Of a DNA stretch of 64,000 nt, positions 1 through 11,600 are shown piece after piece. Numbering within the stretch: the first letter of the stretch is position 1; every line of letters begins with the position of its first letter. The DNA is from Caulochytrium protostelioides. Lineage: Eukaryota > Chytridiomycota > Caulochytriomycetes > Caulochytriales > Caulochytriaceae. The stretch lies in assembly GCA_003615045.1 (NCBI GenBank), contig ML014149.1:1-64000 (forward strand), read 5' to 3'. The notes beneath the pieces are model-generated. The model did no database searches. It was not told where the DNA came from and saw only the letters and a list, made by a program, of their open reading frames with translations. The translations under genes were made by a program, and so were the position numbers.

Positions 1-447
1 CTTCACACCACAGCAACCCTCGGACCACGGTTCCCTGGCGCCGGTGTTGACCGGGTTTCAGGACCATATTTGTGCATTCACCGGGGTCCAGTGGACGGGG
101 TCAACGTCGACGGCCGTCGGTTCGATCGGGGGGAGCACCCGCCCTGGACGCTAGAGAAATCGCCATGGGTCCGCCTTGCACCGTGGCCAGGAGGTCAATC
201 AGCATGATAATCAATGACCCATCCATTCCCGTGTTCGTGACGGTGGCCTTGCTAATAGCTCGCGTATCACCAATCGAGAGACGCCAATCGAGCGGGTCAC
301 TCGGCCGCCGACGCTGATCACCCGGTTATCAGCGGTGATCACCCGGAGAGACTGGATGGCTGCTACGTGTCACGGCCGATCCGCACCGGTCGTGTCCACC
401 CATCTCCAATGGCATTCGCCTTTCTTTTTTTTTTCTTGGTCGTCCGT
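1..447 (-). pseudogene. Fanzor-type element relic A (C-terminal region, cut by window edge)
   Basis: On the minus strand this stretch is nearly identical to about 30955-31260 on the plus strand, so the two are inverted copies of one element; similarity weakens but continues to about 447, ending near an A-rich 'accaag' tract. The part reaching the window edge corresponds to the segment just before the RuvC-III motif in the other copies (the VLKPGQ...GTVVRGLLWC block). The RuvC-III codons themselves lie outside the window. Stops and no long reading frame show that it is a relic. The element family is assigned from copies B, C and G; this copy alone would not be recognisable. Confidence 0.55.
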
Positions 448-1375
448 GGTGGTGGTGGTGGTCGGCCGGCCGCCTTTCTTTCTCTTGGCGGCGTCGGCGG
501 CGGTGGCGGCGACGGCGACGGCGACGGCGGGAGGCAATCGTCGTCATCGAGGGCCGTCGGCGGCATCGACGAGAGCGAGAGAGGCGGCGGAACGATGGCG
601 CGCCACGGCGGACGCCGCCAGACGTCCCATCAGCCGTGAGCGATGGCCGATGGCGGCTCCGCCCTCGCGCAGCCCGGCCGCGCTCACGCCGGCGCCGGGT
701 GGACGTGGCCGCGGCGCCGGCGCCGATGGCGCCGATGGCGGGGGCGCCGATGGCGGGGGCGACGTCCGGCGGCAGCCGGCCGCGGCGGCCACGGCCACGG
801 ACCGGCCTGCGCATGCGCCGCCGCTGTCGTCCACGCTCGATGCCCACGCGGCGGCGACGCAGCGTCAAGACGGCGCGCGGCAATGTCGCATCACAACGAT
901 CGTGGCCGTCGCAGGTCTCGCCAGCCAGGATGAATGCATCGCTCGAGACGCGCTCAGCGCCCAACGATCATGCCACATCGGCATCATCGCTTCTCCTCCG
1001 CGCCGCCCTCCACGACGCTCCCCTCGCTACAGCCGCTCCCCTTAACCGCCGAACGTCCGCCTTCCTCCACGGTGCGGTCTGCTTGCCGTCGGCCCGCGCT
1101 TTTTTGCACCGTCTCCCCGTCGCACTCGTTCTCTGATCTGGGATCCTCGTCTGCGTGGACGGCGCCCTCCCGACGGTCGTTCGTCGCGACGGCCGCTTCG
1201 CAGCGCTCTACCGCAGGCACGTGCGTGCCGTAGCGCGATCGGCCCTGTCTCGTGACCGCGTGACCGCGATTCGTAGCCGACGCGTCATCTCGGGCTACGC
1301 TGAACGCCCGCGGCGGCCGCGCCCTCCAGCCTCCGGCCACGTGGCCCCCGCGCTCCTCCCTCCGGTGGCCCCAGG
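448..1375. other. GC-rich spacer upstream of the OSR1-like kinase
   Basis: Very GC-rich sequence with GGC/GCC runs, open by chance in several frames on both strands. The short frames here translate to Arg/Ala/Pro-rich low-complexity strings that resemble no family, so I see no gene. The right-hand part is presumably promoter and 5' leader of the kinase gene that starts at 1376; no TATA box is evident. Confidence 0.5.
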
Positions 1376-4354
1376 ATGACGAGCTCCGGCGGCGCCTCGT
1401 CCGCGGCGAGTCCGCCCACGGGCCGTCGGGCCTCGATCGTCAAGGCCATGGCCTCGGCGGTCGGCGGGTCCCGGCGCAACCTCAGCGCCGGTCTGCACCT
1501 CGGCTCCTTCGGCGGCGGCAGCAGCAGCAGCAGCAGTAGTCACCATGCGGCGGCGCCCACGACGGGCCCGCCGCCGCCGGCCCCGGGCGCCGCCGGCGGC
1601 CTGAGCTCGACGGCGAGCAGCGCGAGCAACAGCGCGCATGGGCTGAACGAGATGGGCGGCGGCTTGCCGCTGTCGGCGACCGGCGGCGCCGCGACGCCCG
1701 CGAGCCAGACGACGACGCCGGCCTCGGCGGCCGCCGGCCACGGGCTGCCCCCGGTGGGCGCGGCGGCCGGCACGGCGTCGATTGCCGAGAGCGCCGGCGA
1801 GGCCGCGATGGCGGCGCCCGCGTTCTCGATGCACCCCGCCGACTACGAGATCGGCCCCGCGATCGGGTACGGCTCGTCGGCCATCGTCTATCTGTCGACC
1901 TACCTGCCCACGGGCCGGCAAGTCGGCATCAAGATGATTGACCTGGACCAGTTCGAGCGGAACCAGATCGACGAGCTCCGAAAAGAGATTCAGATCATGA
2001 GTCTTAGCAAGCATCCAAACCTGCTGCCCGTGTACGGCAGCTTCGTGAACGGCAGCAAGCTCTACATTGTGATGCCCTTCTTGCAAGCCGGGTCCTGCCT
2101 CGACATGATGCGGACGGCCCACCCAGAAGGGTTTGAGGAAACCGTGATTGCGACGATCCTCAAGCAGGGCCTGCAAGGCCTCGAATATCTGCATCGCAAC
2201 GGCCAGATCCATCGCGACGTGAAGGCCGGGAACCTGCTGGCCTCGGACGACGGGCTCGTGCAGCTGGCCGACTTTGGCGTCAGCAGCAGCTTGATGGACA
2301 CGGGCGAGCGGAAGGGCATGCGCAAGACCTTCGTCGGCACGCCGTGTTGGATGGCGCCCGAAGTCATGGAGCAGAGCGGGTATGATTACAAGGCCGACAT
2401 TTGGAGCTTCGGCATCACGGCGCTCGAGCTCGCCACGGGCCACGCGCCCTTCGCCAAGTTCCCGCCCATCAAGGTGCTCATGCTGACGCTGCAGAACGAC
2501 CCGCCCACCCTCGACCGCGACAGTACACGCCACAAGTACAGCAAGAGCTTCAAGGACATGATCGACACCTGTCTCCAGAAGGACCCGGCGCGGCGCCCGA
2601 CCGCCGAAAAGCTGCTCCAGCACCCCTTCTTCAAGCTCGCCAAAAAGAAGGAGTACCTCGTCAAGACACTCCTGGGCGACCTGGCGCCCCTGGCGCAGCG
2701 CGCGCACAACCGCCGCGCCCCGCGCAACGACCAGCAGATGTCCCAGAAGGGCGTATCCTGGGACTTCGACGACGCGAGCGACGACGGCGCGTCGCGGCCG
2801 AGCGGCCACGACGCCTCCGAGCCGGTGCTCGCGCACCCGCCGCCGCCCCTGGGCGGCTCCAGCACCGGCGCTGGCCACCCCTCCCGCTCCGTCTCATTTG
2901 CCCCGCCGCCCGCCGCCGCCGCTCACGGCGGCCCCACGCCGGGCTTCCCGGCGGCCTACGGCGGCCAGCAGCCACCACCAGGCTATGTCGAGCACAGCGG
3001 CAAGCGCGTGCCGCTTGCCAGCGACGGCAGTAGCGGCGGCGGCGGCAGCGGGAGCGAGCGCCCGAGCGTGACGTTCGCGTCCAGCACAGGCGCGCCCTCC
3101 TCGCTGGCGTCGAGCACGCAGGCCCTCGGCCCGCCGGGCGAAGTCCGCCGCAAGTCGCGCTTTGTCGTCTCGGACGCCAACAGCGATGCGGCCGACGCCG
3201 CGCTCGAGTCGGCCGCCGCCAGCTACGCGACCGCCCACCACCTCCACGATGGTGGCGGCGTCGGCGGGGACACGCCGACCCATGGCAGCCCCAACCAGAT
3301 GCCGGCCCATATGGCGGCGTCGGGCCAGGAGGGCCTGATGCGCAGCGCCAGCGTCGGCGCGCCGCTCGCGGGTCTGCCGCCCGCGGGCCCGGCCTCCGAG
3401 ATCCGCAAGGGCCGCTTCTCCGTCACCGACGCCGGTGGCAGCCCCGCCATGATGACGGCGACCCCCACGACCGCGACCTCCGGCACGCCGCTCGCGTCCC
3501 ACCACTCCGGCGACGACGGATCGGGATCCGGCGCCCTTGGCCCCGCGGCGCTTGCCCGCATCACCAACGATGCCGGCTACTCGCACTCCCCGCTCACCTC
3601 GACGAACGGCTCTTATGCCGACGGGCTCGGCGGCGGGCCCGGCGGCAACCCGGCCGAACGCAAGACGGGCCGCTTCGCCGTGTCGCGCGTGCCGTCGGCG
3701 TCCTCCGCGACCGCCACGGGCGCCATGGCCGCCGCCGCCGCTGCTGCGGGAGGCCCGCCGCCCGCCGCCGCGGGCCCCAACGGCGCGCCCGTGACCAACG
3801 GCGCCGTCACGACGACGCCGGTCGGCATCACGCCCACCTCGACGCTGGTGCCGTCCGCGACGACGACGGCGGGCGCGGCGCCCGGGTTCATGGAAGCGAC
3901 GCCCGCGACCTCGGCGACGGCGCATGCGCCCAGCATCGTCGCGTCCTCGCGGTCGCTGTCGTCGAGCTCGGGCACGGGCTCTTCGACGGCCGCCGCGAAC
4001 GCCGCCGCGAACGCCGGCAAGCCGAGCCGGTTCCGCGTTTCGTCTAACGCCAGCACGCACCAGGCGCCCGCGGCGTTCGCGGCCGCCGCGGCCGCCGGCG
4101 GCGGCGGCCACGAGGCTCACGGCGGCGAGACGCCCGCGGCGCCGGGGCCCTTCGACCCGTCGCCCGTCCCGCCTGCGGGCCTGCTCCCGGCCGAGACGGT
4201 CCTCCGCGAACTCGTGCGCGCCTTGCAGACCCACCACGTGCCCATCCAGCAGCTCGGCCTGCCGGTCGCCGTCCTCGACGCCGTCGCCGAGCTGATGACG
4301 CTATCGGCGTCGGCGTCGGCCTCCGACTCGGATCTGTCGCCCGCGCAGCCGTAG
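1376..4354 (+). CDS. STE20/GCK-VI protein kinase, OSR1/SPAK (Fray)-like
   Basis: A 992-residue serine/threonine kinase. Residues 1-150 are low complexity (Ser, Ala, Gly). The kinase domain spans about 156-419, with glycine loop GYGSSAIVY, catalytic Lys186 (VGIKMID), HRD with Asp281, DFG at 299-301, activation segment GMRKTFVGTPCWMAPEVM and the closing HPFFK. The GTPCWMAPEVM segment and the VYLSTYLPTG stretch are typical of the OSR1/SPAK/Fray group, which in animals acts below WNK kinases on cation-chloride cotransporters. The roughly 570-residue tail is disordered and contains four RFxV motifs (Arg595, Arg680, Arg766, Arg885), each followed by Ser or Ser/Thr-Asp. No conserved CCT (OSR1_C) domain could be recognised. 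The last 60 residues include a leucine-rich helix-like stretch. The start is the first in-frame ATG, in a good context. Confidence 0.9.
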   Translation: MTSSGGASSAASPPTGRRASIVKAMASAVGGSRRNLSAGLHLGSFGGGSSSSSSSHHAAAPTTGPPPPAPGAAGGLSSTASSASNSAHGLNEMGGGLPLSATGGAATPASQTTTPASAAAGHGLPPVGAAAGTASIAESAGEAAMAAPAFSMHPADYEIGPAIGYGSSAIVYLSTYLPTGRQVGIKMIDLDQFERNQIDELRKEIQIMSLSKHPNLLPVYGSFVNGSKLYIVMPFLQAGSCLDMMRTAHPEGFEETVIATILKQGLQGLEYLHRNGQIHRDVKAGNLLASDDGLVQLADFGVSSSLMDTGERKGMRKTFVGTPCWMAPEVMEQSGYDYKADIWSFGITALELATGHAPFAKFPPIKVLMLTLQNDPPTLDRDSTRHKYSKSFKDMIDTCLQKDPARRPTAEKLLQHPFFKLAKKKEYLVKTLLGDLAPLAQRAHNRRAPRNDQQMSQKGVSWDFDDASDDGASRPSGHDASEPVLAHPPPPLGGSSTGAGHPSRSVSFAPPPAAAAHGGPTPGFPAAYGGQQPPPGYVEHSGKRVPLASDGSSGGGGSGSERPSVTFASSTGAPSSLASSTQALGPPGEVRRKSRFVVSDANSDAADAALESAAASYATAHHLHDGGGVGGDTPTHGSPNQMPAHMAASGQEGLMRSASVGAPLAGLPPAGPASEIRKGRFSVTDAGGSPAMMTATPTTATSGTPLASHHSGDDGSGSGALGPAALARITNDAGYSHSPLTSTNGSYADGLGGGPGGNPAERKTGRFAVSRVPSASSATATGAMAAAAAAAGGPPPAAAGPNGAPVTNGAVTTTPVGITPTSTLVPSATTTAGAAPGFMEATPATSATAHAPSIVASSRSLSSSSGTGSSTAAANAAANAGKPSRFRVSSNASTHQAPAAFAAAAAAGGGGHEAHGGETPAAPGPFDPSPVPPAGLLPAETVLRELVRALQTHHVPIQQLGLPVAVLDAVAELMTLSASASASDSDLSPAQP

Positions 4355-4633
4355 ACCATGGATGCGCTGCGTCTTGAAGCGGGGGCCCCACCACCGTGGC
4401 CCCCCACCACCGTGGCCCGTCGCCGCCTCGTGCTCGCCTGGCCACCGCTCGTCGCCCCTGCTCGCCATTTGTTTGACCCCTCCTTTTTATTTGAATACGG
4501 AATACTGATGCGGTTTGTCGCACCGAATTCTGGGCGTTTGCTTTTTTTTCTGGTTCTTTTTCAATCTCCTACAACAACACGCAGTGCAATGCGATGCGAT
4601 CTCGGGACGTCGGCCACCATGCTGCTCAGATGC

Positions 4634-5670
4634 TCAGTTCAAGATCGTGTCCATCCACAACGAGCGGCGGGACGCGCCCGTGGGCGGCGCCTGCGGTTCT
4701 TGCGGCTCCGGCCGGACGGGCTCCGGCGGCGCATGCGCCCACGCGGCTCCCACCGGCTCACCGGGTGGACCGCAGCGCGGCCGTCCGACGGCTGGACCCG
4801 ATGGCACCGGCTCGGCCCAAGCCTCGTGCGGATCAGGCGGCGCCATGGCGGCCACGCGCGCGCCGTCGCCCCCATCGCCGGGCCACGGCCGCGGCTCGTG
4901 CGGCGCCGCGGCCGCCGCGCCGGCGGCTCTCCCTGCGCCGGCGGCCTGCCCATCCCCATCGGCCGCCGCGGCGTCACGGGCCACCGGGCGCATCGGCGAC
5001 GACGCCGTGGACGCCGTCGCGCCGCCGCGGCCCTCCGTGACGCTGCCATGCGCTGGCGGCGCAGGGTAGGCATGCGCTGACGGCGCAGGGTAGGCATGCG
5101 CCGGCCAGGTCCCGTCCAGCGTCCTCCCCGGATGCGACGGGTGCCGCCCGGCGGGCACGGCAGGCCCTGCCGTTCCCGGCGCGGCTGCGGTGGGATTCGG
5201 GCCGTGGACGGCTTGGTCCATCGCGGCGACGGCGGCGGGCGAAGTCACGGCAGACCGATGGCGCTTGGCGGGATGCGACTCGTCTGCGGGATCCGACGCA
5301 TCCGCAGGACGGTGCCCGTCATGGCGACCACCGCCGCCGTCGCCAGACGCGTCGTCCCAGCAGAGGTGCGGGTCGTTGCGCGGGCCCGAGCCGGCGTGAT
5401 CCCCGTAGCGCGCGCGGCTGCTCACGATCGCGCTTCGTGGCGGGCTCCAGGGAGCCGCCCATGCGTGGGTGCCGCCCATCGTCGTGGATGTGGGCACTGA
5501 CGCCGACGTGGGCGTGAGCGCGTGCATGAGTATGGGCGTGAGCATGGGCGTGGCGCTCGCTGTGATGGCGGGCGGCGGCGCCGTCGGCGGGCGTGGCCAT
5601 GCGGGCGTCAGCGACCCGTGCCATCCGTGGTCGGCCGCACGGGTGGGTCGCGGAAATCGGAGCTGCTCTT

Positions 5671-5701
<31 letters not shown>

Positions 5702-6964
5702 GGCGGCGTGTTGCTCACGCTGCTTCCATGCGGTCCGCACCGCCGGCAGCCGATCCAAGAGCACCGGCAGCGGCAAGCGGTCGCTCGCTTCGCGTCGCGC
5801 CTCGAGGACCTCCTGAATCGTCGACGCATGCGTCGCGTCGGTCCATGCGACGAACCGCCAGCCGCCGCGGAGTTTCTCTTCGGCATATCCGATCTGCAGC
5901 TCCGACGTGGTCCACTGCGGATCCCACGAGAAGCGGGCGACGCGCTCGTTGGCACGCTTGCCCATCTCGCGCAGCATCGCGAGTGCCGGCGGATCAGGTG
6001 TCCATGACATGTAGTACTCGTGCTTTTCGCGGGTGCGGCACCACAGATGATAGAACCTCTTGAGCTGGGCGTTGCGCACGAGCTTCACCAGCAGCAGCGC
6101 CGTGGCCAGTTCGACCTTGGGCGGCCGCCACAGATACGTCGTCGGGGCCGGGCCCATCACATAGGGCCGCCGCATGGGGGTGAGCAGGACGCCGTCGCAC
6201 TCGTGGCCGCGGGCTTTCATTCGGTCATAGACCAACTTGAAGCCATACGCGCGTTCCTGCGGCAGCGCCTGGATCGACAGCGGTGGCGGCGTCGACGGCA
6301 GGCGCTGCATGCGCCGCGTATACGGCTGGACGCACTCGTGCATCAGCAAGCCCAGACGCGTGGTGAAACCTTTGGCCGCGAGTGAAACGCCATCAAGAAT
6401 GACGAGATCGAGAGCGTGGAAGAGCGGCAGCGGTCGCGAGGATGGCGTCGCCGCCATCGCCGTCGCCGCCGCCGCCGCTGGGGTGAGGAGGACGCCGTCG
6501 ATCAAGGTCGCTCCGTGGAACGTCTCCGCAGCCGCTTCCACCGCGGCTGGCGCGGCCTCGGTGGCCGGCGTCGTGGGGGCCGTGGCGCCTGTGCCACGTC
6601 GCGGGAAGCCGACGACCGGATCGAGGCGAAAGACGCGGCGCTCGCGATCGATCGCATACGTCGCGGGCGGCAGGGCGCTGACGCCGACGCTGGCGCCGAC
6701 GCCGGCGGCGTGCGCATCGCTCCACAGCCAGAGCCGCTCGCCGCTCGGCCGCGGCGCGACGAGGTAGTCTTCGGCGAGGACGGCGTCGAGCCGCGCTGGC
6801 GTGAAGGGGACGGCTTCGGTGGGCGCGACGGCGTCGGGCGCGCACTCGAGGATGACGGCGATGCGGCCGAGGATGGCGCGCGACTCATCGTCCGAAGCGC
6901 GCGTGCCGATCGCCGGCGTGGCAGCCGCAGGCGCCGGGGCCGCCACCGTGCCGGGAAGGGTCAT
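4634..6964 (-). CDS. mRNA capping guanylyltransferase-like protein, catalytic motifs lost
   Basis: The order of motifs follows the fungal capping enzyme alpha subunit. A motif I-like strand EDYLVAPRPSGERLWLW is followed by TYAIDRERRVFRLD, FHGATLIDGVLL, LDLVILDG, YGFKL, CDGVLLTPMRRPYVMG and TTYLWRPPK, then a possible OB-fold end (RVARFSWD...GWRFVAW). Key residues are changed. The motif I lysine that carries GMP (KxDGxR) is replaced (APRPSGER, Arg72 at its place), the DGE glutamate is Val158, and the motif IV LKWKPP reads YLWRPP. From about 415 on the protein is disordered and rich in His, Pro and Ala. It probably cannot transfer GMP and may be a structural or regulatory relative; a diverged active enzyme is unlikely. 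I chose the ATG at 6964 (context GACCATGA); an in-frame ATG at 7087 would add 41 atypical residues. Confidence 0.7.
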
Positions 6965-7087
6965 GGTCACACGCGCCGCCGTGCCGCAGCATGAGACCGC
7001 ATCGGACACGGAAAAAGGTGGAATCACGGAGGCATGAGAGGGCGGGGGGCGTCGTAGCAGCAACGAGGGATGGCATCGCAGCCGCAT

Positions 7088-8663
7088 CGATGGCCAGCGA
7101 GCTCAGCACGCGGTGAAGGTGCGCGGCCAAGATCCATCCGGGAAACCGTTGACCGATCATGTGAACAGGGGGTCAATGCTTTGGCGAAAGCGGTTCAGCC
7201 ATGCCATCCCATGTGATGCCACTCCCTATCATGGAAACAGGGGACTACCGTCGCAGGGTTCGCTGGCTTCGCGTCGCCGTATGGATGGATTCGTCAGTTC
7301 AGGGCGGCCCCATGGGAGGTCTCAGGCCCACCGTATGACGGGGAGGAGAAGGATCGGCGGTGTCGGAGTCCGAATCGCAATGTCTGCGGGGCATGGGCCC
7401 ACCGCAGCCCTCAGGGCTGCGGTCGCACCCGGCCAAAACCGACGCCCCGTAGGTGCCGAGTTTGCGAGATAACACGAGCCCCGGGTTTCCGGGGGCAGCA
7501 TCAGCCTTCACATCCGTTTGTCATCACGGTATGGTAAACTGCGGAAGCTTAATCCCTGTGGTTGATTTTCTGGGAGGGCTCCAACGCGCGTGATTGTCTG
7601 TGGCCGCCTAGCTCGCGTCAAGTGCTCTCCATCTCGATCATGATGATGCGAGACATAAACAACCCTCTTGGAGGACGAATGATGCATATTCCCAACATCG
7701 AGAGATACACGTGAACATGGCACTTGCATTTCCGTTTGTACGAGTTCCTTTAGGGGCTCAAGCAATATGCATCAGTCTCGAATCATCCGAAGGACGGGAT
7801 CGGCTTCGCGGGATGCTGCCGATCGCGCGATCCCACCGCCAACCCACGAGGTCGAGAAAGCCACAAAGACAAACTCCGCTCATCATGCGCCACCCCGAAT
7901 CGGTTGGACCTGGCCCGGGGGCTGAGCATCGCGCTAAACAAAGCACGCGGTGTGGTCCCCCGAGCAACTCGGCTTGGGCATGCCGGCCACGCATGCACAA
8001 CAGCAATGATAGCGATGATATCGACGACCCAGACGAACTCAACACGCGACAACCACAATGAGCGCTCGCGAGACCGTCCTTCGTGCTGAGCATCGCGCCA
8101 CGCCCTTGAAAAAATAATGCTGCTGCGTCGCGTATCATCTCCGGCAGGCAGGCACTCCGACCACCCCGGTGCCGTTGGCCCCCAGGGTCTCCCTTCATTC
8201 CCTGCCTTCGCCGCGCGCTGGCGACGTTGCCGTCACGACGACCGCGTTTTCATACTGGGTTGGCACCACGCGCGCCCTCGGCGTTTCGCGATCACCCCCG
8301 CCAACCGCTGACGCTTTGCCAGCCGCGTGGACCACCGCCTCCGCCACGTAGATTGACACCTAGACCGCTGCTGCGGCCATCGCCCCCCTCGGGCGCACCC
8401 TGCTCGACGATCAACGCGGTCGGGAGATTGAGGTCAGAAACGCGAGAACGCCGAGCGGCGTTCCCGCCTGACCGTATCGCCGCTGCGGCCGCGTGCCTCG
8501 TGCCGACCACGTGCGGGTCACGACCGGCGCGCACGCCCATCGTCCCCCGCTTTCCCTCGGCGCTCGGCGCCGCGTGCTCCTTCATGGCCGATGGCGAGAC
8601 CTACTGCCGGCTCCTGACTCTTCGTCCGCCGACGTCCCCGACCGTCCGTCGCCCGTGCCCCTC
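7088..8663. other. Spacer between divergent genes, no clear gene
   Basis: About 1.6 kb between the capping-enzyme-like gene (reading left) and the PPR-like gene (reading right). GC content dips around 7500-8100. The short frames here (for example 7113-7472 plus and 7299-7511 minus) resemble nothing I know. The frame of the PPR-like protein is open upstream of its ATG but contains no ATG before 8664, so 8493-8663 is taken as leader. Both promoters must lie here. Confidence 0.5.
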
Positions 8664-11600
8664 ATGATCAAGCCACGCTTGTTGAATCGGCTGCTGAAAC
8701 AGGCATCCAGCGTCCAGGGCGTGGCCGCGTCCGCGACGGCCGGGGCGGCGGCCTCGAAGACGGCCGCCCAAGGCCTCGGTTCCGAACCACCGCCAAGCGT
8801 CGGCGCAGCGCCATCATTGCCATCCTCGCCATCCGAGCCCCCAGAGAAGCCTGCGTTTCGCCCGAATCATCCTCCCGGCGCGACGGTTGCGCCTGCTTCT
8901 TCGCGATTGGATCTGCCGCCGTCACATTCGCCGCAGTCCACGCCGTTGTCTCCTCCTGTCTCCTCTAGGCATGATGACCGCGTCGCCGAGGCGAATGCAA
9001 GCGACACGAATGCACCCGATGCGACCGATCTCCCGCGCGCCGCCTTTCTTTTGACGCGGCGTCCACCCGCGTCGGCCCGCGCATCCAGCGTCGCGGCTGC
9101 CCAGCCGCCCCTGGCCGGCGCCTTCAGCCGATGGGGCCCCGCGAGCGGTCCGCCCGCGCCGAAGCCTGCGCGATCGCCCTTCGTCGAGCCCAAAGCTTGG
9201 ATCGCGCCGTTCTCTCGGCTTCCTCGCCGCCGCGGCGCGCCTCCCTCCGCCTTCGTCTCCACGGGCGACCTGCCGGTTCGGCCAGATGGTGACGAGCGGG
9301 AGGCCGACACGTCCGGGGCCACGGCGAATGCGCGTGCGAGCAGCGATATCGTATTTCTTACCGAAGGCAAAGTGCCCGTCGTGCAGCGTCACGCGACGCC
9401 CGCGCCGGCATCGACTTCGACATCGGCACGCGAAGAGGAGGCTGACCTGCCGCCCGCATCCAAATTCGCATCACCGTCCTCCGCGCCGTCGCAGCCTACG
9501 CCGCGGCCATCACCCTCCAAGACGTCCACGCGATCCTACCACACCAGCTGCCATTCTGCCCGGTATGAACGATCGTGGTCGTCCCACGCGACTTGGCGGA
9601 CGACGCCGTCCGCCCTGCTCTCGCCGCCATGGCGAATGGGCACGCGGGCAGGGGGGTCATCGCGCCCGGGGATGCAAAAGGGTCCATCGCGTCGCACCTT
9701 GATGACGGAACCGCGTCCGCTAGCTGAGCTGGCATCGCTGTGTCATCCCGCGCCGTTGCCTCACCCGTTTGACCCGCGGCGGCCGCTGCCGATACCGCCG
9801 CCCCGCGCGCCCCGAGCTAAGCCTTCGACGCCGTCTCACGCTCTGGACAAGGCGCCTGCCGCCGCGACCGCCGCTGCTCATGATGAACCGAAGCCCGACG
9901 TCGAGATGGCGGGCGATCATTTCCGGCGCTTGTTTGCCGGATACAAACAGGAGGGCCCCGACTATATCACGTCGCACCGGCTCCGACAGGCCATGACGGC
10001 CATTCTCAACAAGATCAAGCACGCGACCCACGAAGGCTTCGGGGACCACGAGCGTATGCGGCTCGGCTCCCAGCTGGCCTTTCTGGCTCGGATTGACCCG
10101 ACGATTCCGCGCGCGACAGGGCCTTGGCTGATCGGGCTCGCGTGGGCCCGGCAGTACTCGATGATTGTCCCGCTGCTCGAGTCCCTTCCGATCGACAAGC
10201 ATAACCGCAACACGATCTTGCATCTGGTGGTCAGCTACATTGCGCTGCAGCAGCCGGTTGCCGCCGCCGAGTTTCTTATCCGGATTCTGCAGCAGCGGCC
10301 GGTACCCTTTGTGTTGACACCCATCGCGGAACGGGTGATGCATGCGCTGATCGCCGTCAACGAACTGGCGATGTGCGAGACCCTGCTTGTTCATACCGAA
10401 GCGGCCTATCGGGCGTTGATGTCGTCCCGGCCCCGGCCGGCATCAGAACCATTGTCAGCGTCAACGTCAACGTCAACGTCAACGTCAAAGCGAGGCCCAA
10501 CGTCCGAGCCAGCGTTCGGTCGCGTGGACCCCAACACGACGGGACTGTACTTTACCTGCGTCGCCATGGCGATCTATCTCGTGCGGTATACCGAGCATGT
10601 GCCACGCTCGCCGATCACTCGCTCGCTCAATGGCGCTGTCGGGTCCCACGTGGGACATGCCGTGCTGCTGCGCATCCTCGCCATGGCCATGACCAAGGGA
10701 GGACAGCTCGACGATGCGTTTACGGTGCTGCAGCATCTGGGCGTGATGCTGCCGGTGGCTGCTCCCTCCGATACGCCGGAACCGGATGCCTCCGCCTCTG
10801 CATTGGAGCCGTCTCCCCTCGCGCCGCTCGCGCTGCCTGGCGGCGAACATGCCGTGACACGCGATCCCGAGAACGCCGTCGAAGCTGCGTATCTGGCGAC
10901 GCTGCCTGGCGAGCCCCTGAGGCGGAAGCACATCCGCATGCTGTGGTCGAGTATCGTGACGAGCGCAACGCAGCGCCTGCAGCGCGACCCGCAGCGGCTC
11001 GCCGCACTGGTTCAGTTCGGCGGCACACACCAACTGCGCTACACGCGGCAGGTCGTCGCCGCGCTGCAAGCCGTCATGCCCGCCGACCACGCGTACCACC
11101 GTACTCTCTTTGAGGATATGCAGGCCCAGACGCCGCCAAGCGAGCCCGACCTCGTCAACTACGGCTTGTATGCAGCCGCGCTGTGTCGCGCTAATGCCCG
11201 TGCCGAGATGCATGCGCTGCTGCGCCGTCTCGCGTCCTTGGCGGTTCCGCTGAACGCCCACCTCGTCACAACGCTGATGCCGGTCCTGGTTGATATGGTC
11301 GTCTCGGACACGGGCATCGTGACTAGCGCGGACGGCCTCGACGGCCTCGACGAGGAGGTTGCCAACCCGTTCACGGTGTTTGGCACCCGTCTCCGCGTTT
11401 GGAGCCCAGTGGCCGTGGCGGCGGGCAACAACGATCCCGAGGCGCCCTCGGACCTGGAGGAACCCGGCTGGGAGGAGGAAGACCGGTTCGGCTTGCTGCA
11501 GCACCGTTTTGATGTCATCTGCAAGTTCTATCGGATCGAGGTCACCGGGCACCTTTACAATGCTGTGCTGCACCACCTCTGCCGGCATACGGACCACTAC

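Noticed and set aside
1295-2878. 527-codon open frame on the minus strand across the kinase gene
   Set aside because: Antisense shadow of a GC-rich gene; the product is low-complexity Arg/Ala/Gly/Val and the plus strand encodes a clear kinase.
2894-4237. 447-codon minus frame
   Set aside because: Same reason: antisense to the kinase tail, Arg/Gly/Ala-only composition.
10485-11597. 370-codon minus frame and 11610-13076 (488 codons) inside the PPR-like gene
   Set aside because: Antisense frames of a long coding region without any domain; codon pattern explained by the plus-strand gene.
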